NCBI GenBank assembly: GCA_026005055.1
Contig: BPKI01000001.1
Location: 1,668,566-1,732,565 of the forward strand
Direction: 5' to 3'
DNA length: 64,000 bases
Source of the DNA: Lysobacterales bacterium
GTDB taxonomy: Bacteria > Pseudomonadota > Gammaproteobacteria > Xanthomonadales > BPKI01
The notes under the pieces are model-generated. The model did no database searches and was not told the DNA's origin. It saw only the letters and a list, made by a program, of their open reading frames with translations. Position 1 is the stretch's first letter. Every line of letters starts with the position of its first letter. Positions 56,425 to 63,229 of this stretch are shown here, piece after piece. Position numbers and translations under genes: made by a program.

Positions 56425-58589
56425 GACACCGTTGGCTGCTCCTCCTGCTCGTCGTTCCCGGATGGGCCTGGGCCTTCGAGCGCGGTTTTTGGCTCGCCGG
56501 CTTGGCATGGCTCGAGCGGCCTTCGGAATGGTCCGCCCGCCGTTGGGGACTGAAGGAGCAGGGCGGTTACGGGGTACTTCGTCTCGAGGTGGCCTCGCAG
56601 GATCCCTGGCGAGAGCCGGTCCGCAACCGGATCGAGGCCGAGATTCGAGACCTCGGGCTGCCAGTGGCGGGCGCCTCGCTTCGCTTGGGCCGAGACGGGC
56701 AGGGCGAGGTGCTCTTCCGCTGGGAGCGCCGGGCGAGCGCCGAGGGCAGGGCAGCGACGCCTTTTCAGGGTGTCGGCGGCAACGCGCTTCGGCTTCCTCC
56801 TGACTGGCAGGCAGGTCCGAGCACCGCTGCCTTCCGCCTCGAGAGGGTGCCCCTCGAGCGCTTCGAATACGGCAAGCAGAGGGACCGCCATGGCGTGGCT
56901 TGGCGCTGGCTGCCGACGGCCGACACCCGCCTGGAACTCATGGCGGAACGGGAAAGGCGGCAGGGACTGAAGCCCTTCGGCGCCATGGTCGGCACCACCG
57001 GCGGCAACGCCCGTGCGGCGATTGTGCCCATGCCGATCGACGAGACCACCCAGGACATGCGCCTTGCTCTGAGCCGAGGCGGCAGCGAGCAGGCCTGGCG
57101 CATGGAGACGAAGCTTTCGCAATACCGCGATCGGGTCAATACCCTGATCTGGCAGCACCCTTTCGCGAATGTGCCCGGCCTGCCCGCGGAGGCGGGCTGG
57201 CCGCGGGCGATCGGACAGGCCGCGGCCCCGCCCAGCAATCGCGCCCTGATGCTTTCGGCTTCCGGTTGGCGCCGGCTGAGACCCACGCTCGCCGTGCACG
57301 GCGAGCTCATGCTCGGGCGACATTGGCAGGATCGCCCGTTCTTGCCTTACACCGCGCATCCCGACTGGCTGGCCAGGCCGCTCGTCCCGCCGCCGCGCAG
57401 GTCGCTCGATGGCGAGATTCGCCTCGAGCGCGCGGCGGGGCGCGTGGAATGGCGGCTTTCGGAATCGACGGAGCTTGCCGTCCTCGCTCGCCACGAGCGG
57501 CGCGAGGATCGAAGCCCGATCGCCCTGTTCCGACAGGTGCCGAGCGATGCCGCGCCGCAGGCAGCCGCGCCCGATGCGCGCTGGCGCTTCCGCCTCCCGC
57601 TCGACTGGCGGGAGTGCGCCCTCGAAAGCGGCCTCACCTGGCGTTTCGCCCACAGCGGGCGCCTCGGGCTGCGGCTTGGCCTTGAAGAGACCGCGCGTCG
57701 TTTCGCCGAACGGGATCGCACGCGCGATCGCTTTCTCGCGGCTGAGGCGATGGCGAAGGGACCCTTCGACACGCGGCTTTCCCTGCAGGCCGAATACCGC
57801 GAGCGGAGGGGCGATGCCTACATCGGCGAGCGTCCCTTCCTCGCGGCCTTTTTGCCGGAGTACGTGGCCACCGTGCCGGGGGGCTTCGAGAACGCGCCGT
57901 TGCTGCGCCGTCCTCATTTGGCCGACCGCGATCGCCTGGTGCTCGCCGGGCAACTGTTCCGGGCGCTCGGTGAGCGCACCGAGCTCGTGCTGCGCTGGAA
58001 TCACCTCGAGGATTCCTTCGATCGCTCGGTTCTGGGGCTTCTCGCCGCGCGCCGGCATGCGCTCGCCCTGGAGCTGGTGCGCCCTCTGGGACCAGAGGGG
58101 AGCCTCTCGGCATTCCTGGTCGGGGAGCGGGCGGAGAGCGTGCAGGCGGGCCATAGCTTCCGCGGCGGCGCCAACCGGCTTCCCGACCTTGCCGATCCCG
58201 GCCGCCGCTGGCGGGTGGAACAGGAAGACGAGATCGACGGCTTGGGTATCGCTGCGCGTCGCGGAACGGGGCTGAGGACACTCGAACTTTCGCTCGCGGC
58301 TTTGCGTTACCGCACGCGTTTCGGGATCGAGGCCGGGTCGGCGCTGAGCGCGGCGCCTTTGCCGAGCCTCTCCGGCCGCATGCTGCTTGGCAGTCTGCGT
58401 GCGATGCAGCCGCTGCGCGAGGGGGTGGCGCTCGTGGGCGAATGGCGGGGCGAACGGCTGTGGTTTCGCGATCCCTTGGCCCGTGGGCTCGCGGCGGATC
58501 AGCTCGCCGGCGTGCTGCTTGCGACCCCTGAGGATCGGCCGGGGCCGGCGCATGTGTTCCTGATCGCTCTGCGCGTGGATTTGCCGTGA
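56421..58589 (+). CDS. mtrB: Outer-membrane beta-barrel, MtrB/PioB family, 722 aa
   Basis: Barrel that sheathes the decahaem cytochrome and lets it span the outer membrane. A signal peptide (LLLLLVVPGWAWA) is followed by family markers: RWGLKEQGGYGVLRLEV, IRDLGLPVAGASLRLGRDGQGEVLFRWE, ATPFQGVGGNALRLPPDW and PMPIDETTQDMRLAL. Alternating beta-strand patterns run to the C-terminus, which ends in LRVDLP rather than a terminal aromatic. The N-terminal CxxC of Shewanella MtrB is not present. It is coupled to the cytochrome gene by ATGA and to the next gene by GTGA. Confidence 0.87.
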   Translation: MRHRWLLLLLVVPGWAWAFERGFWLAGLAWLERPSEWSARRWGLKEQGGYGVLRLEVASQDPWREPVRNRIEAEIRDLGLPVAGASLRLGRDGQGEVLFRWERRASAEGRAATPFQGVGGNALRLPPDWQAGPSTAAFRLERVPLERFEYGKQRDRHGVAWRWLPTADTRLELMAERERRQGLKPFGAMVGTTGGNARAAIVPMPIDETTQDMRLALSRGGSEQAWRMETKLSQYRDRVNTLIWQHPFANVPGLPAEAGWPRAIGQAAAPPSNRALMLSASGWRRLRPTLAVHGELMLGRHWQDRPFLPYTAHPDWLARPLVPPPRRSLDGEIRLERAAGRVEWRLSESTELAVLARHERREDRSPIALFRQVPSDAAPQAAAPDARWRFRLPLDWRECALESGLTWRFAHSGRLGLRLGLEETARRFAERDRTRDRFLAAEAMAKGPFDTRLSLQAEYRERRGDAYIGERPFLAAFLPEYVATVPGGFENAPLLRRPHLADRDRLVLAGQLFRALGERTELVLRWNHLEDSFDRSVLGLLAARRHALALELVRPLGPEGSLSAFLVGERAESVQAGHSFRGGANRLPDLADPGRRWRVEQEDEIDGLGIAARRGTGLRTLELSLAALRYRTRFGIEAGSALSAAPLPSLSGRMLLGSLRAMQPLREGVALVGEWRGERLWFRDPLARGLAADQLAGVLLATPEDRPGPAHVFLIALRVDLP

Positions 58590-59896
58590 TCCGCGCTGCC
58601 CTCTGGTTGGCCCTCTATCTCGGGCTCGTACTGCTGCCGCCGGCCCTTCTGGTCCTGCTCGAGCCGCCGCGCTCAGGCGGCTTCGCCTGGGATTTCGCCA
58701 TGATCCTGGGTTACTCGGCGCTTGCGATGTTCGGGCTTCAGTTCGTGCTCACCGCCCGTTTCAAGCGCGCCACCGCGCCTTTCGGCATCGATCTGATCTA
58801 CGCGCTTCATCGTTGGCTGGCGATCGCGGCGCTTCTCTTCGTCATGGTGCACGTGATCCTCCTCGCTTGGCGTTACCCCGCTGCGTTGGGTAGCGCCGAT
58901 CCGCTGCGGGCGCCTTGGCACATGAGCGCGGGAAGGCTCGCGCTCATCCTCTTCGCGTTCATCGTCTTGAGTTCGCTTTTGCGCAAGCGATTGCGCTGGG
59001 CGTATGAAAGCTGGCGTTTTTGGCATGGACTCGCCGCCACCGCAGCGCTCTTGTTGGCCATCGTCCATGCCGAAGGGGCAGGGCATTTCCTCAATGCAGC
59101 GTGGAAGCAGTGGGCTTGGGGTGCGCTTGCCGCCTTCTGGATCTTTGCGATCATCCACGTTCGCTTGCTCAGGCCCTGGTGGGTCGCGCGACGACCGTGG
59201 CGGATCGCGAGCCGCGAGCGTTTGGCGGGTCGGATGTGGCGCTTGCGCCTGCGTCCAGTCGGGCATGAGGGTCTCAGGCGTTTCGAACCTGGGCAGTTCG
59301 CTTGGCTGAGCTTCGGTCAGCATCCGATCCGCCTGGCGGAGCACCCCTTTTCCATCGCCTCAGCGCCGGGATCGGAAGAGCTTGAGTTCGCGATCAAGGA
59401 ACTGGGGGATTTCACCTCGACGATCGGTGAGCTTTCGCCCGATACCCACGTCTATGTCGATGGTCCCTATGGGGCTTTCAGCCTCGACCGGGAGCCGCAA
59501 GCTCGAGGCTTCGTTTTCATCGCCGGCGGGGCAGGGATCGCGCCGATCCTCAGCATGATCCGGGCGATGGCTGCGCGGGGCGATCTGCGGCCTGCGGTTC
59601 TGTTCTACGGCAACCGAAACCTCCAACGCACGGCTTACCGCGCGGAGCTTGCAGCCCTTGCCGAGCAATGTCGGCTGAAGGTCGTTTTGCTGCTCCATGA
59701 ACCCGAGACCGACTGGGAGGGAGAACGGGGCTACATCAGCGAGGGGATCCTTCGTCGTCATCTGCCGGAAAAGCACGATGGTTGGCATGCTTTTCTCTGC
59801 GGTCCGAAGCCGATGCTCGCGCTCGCCGAGAAGAGCCTGCGCCGTCTCGGTTTTCCGTTGGCTGCGATCCACTCCGAAATCTTCGATCTGGCTTGA
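58586..59896 (+). CDS. Ferric-reductase-like transmembrane flavocytochrome b, 436 aa
   Basis: Moves electrons from cytosolic NAD(P)H through FAD and two haem b across the inner membrane. The membrane half (about residues 1-205) has His in LHRWLAIAALLFVMVHVIL and FWHGLAATAALLLAIVHAEG, four ligands on two helices, as in ferric-reductase/NOX domains. The cytosolic half has the FAD motif EHPFSIASAP, the NAD(P) motif GGAGIAPILSMI and CGPKPML, ending SEIFDLA. GTG 58586 overlaps the mtrB stop. Its position makes it the likely electron donor, or acceptor, for the periplasmic cytochromes of the operon. Confidence 0.88.
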   Translation: MIRAALWLALYLGLVLLPPALLVLLEPPRSGGFAWDFAMILGYSALAMFGLQFVLTARFKRATAPFGIDLIYALHRWLAIAALLFVMVHVILLAWRYPAALGSADPLRAPWHMSAGRLALILFAFIVLSSLLRKRLRWAYESWRFWHGLAATAALLLAIVHAEGAGHFLNAAWKQWAWGALAAFWIFAIIHVRLLRPWWVARRPWRIASRERLAGRMWRLRLRPVGHEGLRRFEPGQFAWLSFGQHPIRLAEHPFSIASAPGSEELEFAIKELGDFTSTIGELSPDTHVYVDGPYGAFSLDREPQARGFVFIAGGAGIAPILSMIRAMAARGDLRPAVLFYGNRNLQRTAYRAELAALAEQCRLKVVLLLHEPETDWEGERGYISEGILRRHLPEKHDGWHAFLCGPKPMLALAEKSLRRLGFPLAAIHSEIFDLA

Positions 59897-59909
59897 AGGA
59901 GGAGAGCGA

Positions 59910-60317
59910 ATGCGCGAACGTCTGGCTTTCTTGAGCGCGGTCATCACCTCGGTGCTGGTCCTGGCGATGAGCGGGCTGCTCGCCGTCAAGCTTCAGTCGG
60001 ATGCCCAGGCGGGTGCGAGCTCGGGCGCTCAAAACCTCGACCGGGAGGAGGAAGCGCGTTTTGCCCGGGGGCGGGCGCTTTTCTTCAGCGAGGGCTGTGC
60101 CGGCTGCCACAGTGTGGGCGGCGAGGGCAATCCGCGAGGTCCGCTCGATGGGGTCGCGGCCCGCCGCTCGCGGGAGCAGCTTCGCGACTTCGCGTTCGGC
60201 ACGGGCACCGCGGCCCAGGAGCTTCCGCGGCGCATCGCGGTCGCCAAATCGGTCTACGCGGAACTCAGCGACGCGGATCGGGAAGCAATCCTCGCGTTTC
60301 TCGAAAGCCTGCATTGA
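59910..60317 (+). CDS. Small membrane-anchored c-type cytochrome, 135 aa
   Basis: An N-terminal hydrophobic helix (FLSAVITSVLVLAMSGLLAV) anchors or exports a monohaem domain with one CAGCH site at about residue 63. AAGGAGG precedes ATG 59910, and the gene closes the four-gene operon. No Met occurs after the haem site: where class I cytochromes have the distal Met-Pro the sequence reads ELPRR. So the sixth ligand is missing or atypical. A role as shuttle between the flavocytochrome b and the decahaem cytochrome is inferred from position. Confidence 0.85.
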   Translation: MRERLAFLSAVITSVLVLAMSGLLAVKLQSDAQAGASSGAQNLDREEEARFARGRALFFSEGCAGCHSVGGEGNPRGPLDGVAARRSREQLRDFAFGTGTAAQELPRRIAVAKSVYAELSDADREAILAFLESLH

Positions 60318-60398
60318 AACCGACGCTGGCCAGCGCCTGCGCAAGTCCCCATCGAAGCCGGCGCTCGTCGGCGCTCGCGATAGCCCGCATTCAAGCCG
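60313..60398. repeat. Degenerate 38-bp tandem repeat after the cytochrome operon
   Basis: Two adjacent 38-base units (60313-60350 and 60351-60388) match at 26 of 38 positions, and the first ten bases of a third unit follow. The first unit overlaps the stop codon of the cytochrome gene and contains the 12-base palindrome CGCTGGCCAGCG. It may be a degenerate member of a dispersed intergenic repeat family. Confidence 0.55.
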
Positions 60399-60411
60399 CC
60401 GTTGGAGGAGC

Positions 60412-61061
60412 TTGGCTTGATCTCCGTGGCGGTGAGGAGGCTTGAGGCCCCCGCGGCCCATAGGCGGAGCGTTCTTTTCCCTTGCGCGCGCTCGCGAGCC
60501 CGATCAGCGGAAGGGAGCCTCGCGCAATGGCGGGGTCGCCCACGCCGACCGAGCGCGAGAAACGCGTTGGACAAGGCGGGTTGCGCTTGACTCCAGCGCA
60601 GACACGATGAACTTGCGGGAGACGGCCGTTCATGGGACGAGGTTTGGCCGGTCGGCTTGCGCGGGATGGTCGGAGAGTGGTGCTGGGGTTGCGCTCTGTG
60701 AAGCATCCCAATCGTGCTTCGGCCGCCCCTGCAAATACGCATAATGTCGATTATGTCGATAATGTCCTTACCGTAGAAAAGCGGCGAGCGCGAGCACGCC
60801 CGAGGTTTCCCGCGCGCCACCCCCTATTGCACTGCGCGCAGCGCCTGAAGAGATCTCTGATTTTCGATTTTCAATCAATGCGATGTCTCTTCATCATGAG
60901 GATCGTTCTCGATCCGTGGAACACTCTCGCGATCCCCGCGCGCACGAAGTGGTGCTCGTCGCATCCACCCGCTTTCGGTCCTCGCGTCCTCGATGCGATC
61001 GAGGCTCTGCCGCTCGCTTGCCACCACCCAAGCCCTCTCCGTACGGGCCGAGGACAGCCCC
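60412..61061. other. 650 bases without a convincing gene
   Basis: Open frames exist on both strands, but none has a ribosome binding site, domain pattern or plausible composition. The stretch holds the palindrome GCTCGCGAGC near 60490 and a 27-base run of three near-identical 9-mers at 60741-60767. It is somewhat AT-richer around 60730-60900 than the rest of the window. It ends at the ssrA promoter. Confidence 0.6.
60741..60767. repeat. Three tandem 9-mers ATAATGTCG / ATTATGTCG / ATAATGTCC
   Basis: Consecutive 9-base iterations whose halves also form dyads (CATAAT-GTCG-ATTATG and ATTAT-GTCG-ATAAT). They resemble a short operator or iteron array. No gene start lies close downstream, so the function is unknown. 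Confidence 0.5.
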
Positions 61062-61089
61062 TTGCACTCTGCGGCGTTGGCCTCATAAT
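61062..61089 (+). promoter_or_regulatory. Sigma-70 promoter of ssrA
   Basis: TTGCAC (61062-61067), a 16-base spacer and CATAAT (61084-61089), located 26 bases before the mature tmRNA 5' end, as expected for a primary transcript trimmed by RNase P. Confidence 0.6.
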
Positions 61090-61114
61090 GGCGGGTGGCG
61101 AATCCACTCCGTTC

Positions 61115-61466
61115 GGGGGCGACCGGCTTCGACGGGGGTTGCGAAATCGCCCGATGCATGCCGAGGGGGCCGCTTTCCTCGCGAATCCAGCGGCGAAAAG
61201 TAGTTGCGAACGACGACAACTACGCTCTGGCCGCCTAATCCGGCCGGACCGAGACCGCACCGGCGCCCGTGACGGGCGGAATCTCGGTCATCTCCACGGG
61301 CTCGCCTGCCCGCCCCGCCCGCGGCGGCAGGTTAAATCCCAGGGCTGGCTCCGGATGAGGCTGGCGCGTCGGCCGAGTTCGGAGCGAGAGTCAAGGACGC
61401 GCTAAGCATGTAGAGTCGGGGATGGAGGACTTCCGGACGCGGGTTCGATTCCCGCCGCCTCCACCA
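61115..61466 (+). ncRNA. ssrA: Transfer-messenger RNA (tmRNA)
   Basis: Rescues stalled ribosomes and tags the unfinished protein. The 5' end GGGGGCGACCGGCTTCGACG pairs with CGCCTCC at the 3' end (seven pairs, one G-U), followed by ACCA. The T-arm GGGTTCGATTCCC is intact. The tag frame GCG...GCC at 61206-61235 encodes ANDDNYALAA and stops at TAA 61236-61238. An upstream promoter and a strong terminator bracket it. Confidence 0.97.
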
Positions 61467-61470
61467 CTTC

Positions 61471-61510
61471 GAAGAAAAAGCCGAACCTTTCGGGTTCGGC
61501 TTTTTCTTCT
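61471..61510. terminator. Bidirectional terminator between ssrA and the truncated membrane-protein gene
   Basis: GAAGAAAAAGCCGAACC and its complement form a long stem with the core GCCGAACC/GGTTCGGC and a 5-base loop. A-rich and T-rich flanks give a T tract on both strands. It serves ssrA on the plus strand and the small minus-strand gene ending at 61532. Confidence 0.85.
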
Positions 61511-61531
61511 CCCGAAGGCAGTGGATCGGGG

Positions 61532-61765
61532 TTACCTTTTCGCGAGCAGGCTCCGAATCTGCTCGAGCTCGTGGCGGATCTGCTGGATCTGAACGAACAA
61601 GCCAAGGAAGACGACCAAAAGCACGAATGCGGCAATCAAGCCCTCGATCGCGAATAAGATGCTCTGGACGAAACCGTCTCCCATCGTGAACCCGATAATG
61701 AAACCGGCGATGAGCACCAACCAACTGAAAATCTCGATGAGCAGATGAAAGGTCTTGGCGATCGC
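61532..61765 (-). pseudogene. Small membrane-protein gene truncated at its 5' end by IS copy 2
   Basis: The surviving 77 codons read AIAKTFHLLIEIFSWLVLIAGFIIGFT and continue with a second hydrophobic helix (IEGLIAAFVLLVVFLGLFV) and a charged coiled tail (RHELEQIRSLLAKR). The frame stays open into the left end of the IS without a natural start, so the insertion probably removed the first codons. Family not recognised. In-frame TTG/GTG codons near 61720 could still start a 62-residue product. Confidence 0.55.
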
Positions 61766-63229
61766 GGCTCCATGTCGTTTCGTGTGGAAAGCAACACTGT
61801 CACTGGGGCATCGCCGGCGCGAACGGACTGGCCGGCAGGTGCTTGAGCTTGGACATGCGCAGGTAGGCGATGGCGATGAAGTTCTGGCTCGTCCTGAAGC
61901 CGCGCGCGGCGCGCTTGGCCTGCTGCAGCAGCCCGTTCATCGCCTCGACGAAGGCGTTGCTGCGGTGATCGACCATGCCGCGCACCACCGCGTCGAACCG
62001 CTCCTTGAGCGTGGCGGCCAGCTTCTTGAACGGCTCGAGCCGACAGCGCCGCGCCCAGCTCAGCCAGGCCCTGAGGTCGGATGCGGCCTGTTCGATGCTG
62101 TTGTGCGCTGTGGCCCGCGCGTACACCTCGCGCAGCGCCATCTTCAGCCGCCACGCCCGCGCGCTTTTGAGCGTCGAGCGCTGCAGCCAGTGCATCGCCT
62201 GGATCTGGCGGGCGCTCCAGCTGCTGGGGTTGCGCCGCATGCCCCACAGCAGCTGCCTGAGCGTCTTACGCTGGCCAGTGCCCAGCGCGGCTCGCACCGC
62301 CTGCGCGTCGGTGGCCATCTCCGCGCGGCGCACCTGGTCCATCGCCTCGATGGCCATCGAGACGACGTGGAAGCGGTCGTAGCTGATCTGCGCCTGGGGC
62401 AGCGCCAGCGCCACGCCCTTGGCGTAGGCCGCGCTCATGTCCATGCACACGTGCCGCACCTGGGCGGGATCGCCGCCATGGGCCCTCAGATCCTCGGCGA
62501 ACTCCACCACCGTGCGGTGCTCGCGCCCCTCGGTGGCGAACAGCAGCCGCTTGCGATCCAGGTCGTGCACGACGGTGATGTAGTGCTGCCCGCGCCGCAG
62601 GCTGGTCTCGTCGATGCCCACCGTGCGCACGCCGGCGAAGTCTTCCAGCGCACGCGCCTGCGCGACGTAGAACTCGATGCGCCGCCACAGCCGCTTGTCC
62701 TTGCAGCGCAGCAACTCGGCGGCCTGGCGCACCGGCAGGTCCAGGCACAAGGTCAGCGCCAGCGCTTCGAACGCCGCGGTGAAGCCCGAGCCCGGACGCG
62801 CCCAGGGCACGGCCACCTGCGTGGTCTTGCCGCAGGCACCGCAGGCCACGCGCGGCACGTCGCAATGCAGCCAGGCCTCGAACTGGAAGAAGTCCAGGTG
62901 CCGCCAGGATCGGCGCAGCCGGTCGTGCACCGGTTGCGTGGCCGCACCGCATGCCGGGCAGGCGAGCCTGCTGGTGTGGCAGCCGATCTCGAAGTCGATA
63001 CGCCGCTTGGCGGTGTCGAGCCTGACGTCATCGACGACCCACGGCGGCTGCAAGCCCAGCGCGCTGGTGAACAGAGCTTCTACGGCAATGCCCATGGACT
63101 CATCCTCCTGATCAAACACGCCTCGTGGACATGTGCACAGGCCGGCCAGCGGCCTGCACACATGCCCACCGGGCTCGACGACCAGGAGTCATTGTGACTG
63201 TTGGGTTCCACACGAAATGACGAAGAGCC
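61766..63229 (-). mobile_element. ISL3-family insertion sequence, copy 2, 1464 bp
   Basis: Same length and ends as copy 1 (GGCTCC... to ...GAAGAGCC). I found two base differences from copy 1, both changing the transposase (Thr to Ser and Lys to Arg). No target duplication can be checked, because the right end abuts copy 3 directly. Confidence 0.94.
61800..63095 (-). CDS. ISL3-family transposase, copy 2, 431 aa
   Basis: Identical to the transposase of copy 1 except for EDLRAHGG in place of EDLKAHGG and NPSSWS in place of NPSTWS. The ATG and AGGAGG ribosome binding site are conserved, so it is intact and probably functional. It can supply transposase for all three copies in the window. Confidence 0.95.
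   Translation of the reverse strand: MGIAVEALFTSALGLQPPWVVDDVRLDTAKRRIDFEIGCHTSRLACPACGAATQPVHDRLRRSWRHLDFFQFEAWLHCDVPRVACGACGKTTQVAVPWARPGSGFTAAFEALALTLCLDLPVRQAAELLRCKDKRLWRRIEFYVAQARALEDFAGVRTVGIDETSLRRGQHYITVVHDLDRKRLLFATEGREHRTVVEFAEDLRAHGGDPAQVRHVCMDMSAAYAKGVALALPQAQISYDRFHVVSMAIEAMDQVRRAEMATDAQAVRAALGTGQRKTLRQLLWGMRRNPSSWSARQIQAMHWLQRSTLKSARAWRLKMALREVYARATAHNSIEQAASDLRAWLSWARRCRLEPFKKLAATLKERFDAVVRGMVDHRSNAFVEAMNGLLQQAKRAARGFRTSQNFIAIAYLRMSKLKHLPASPFAPAMPQ

Noticed and set aside
60313-60398. Possible CRISPR array
   Set aside because: Units are degenerate and contiguous, with no unique spacers and no cas genes.
60254-60820. Minus-strand 188-codon frame in the gap before ssrA
   Set aside because: No ribosome binding site, low-complexity composition, and it runs across the tandem repeat and into the cytochrome gene.
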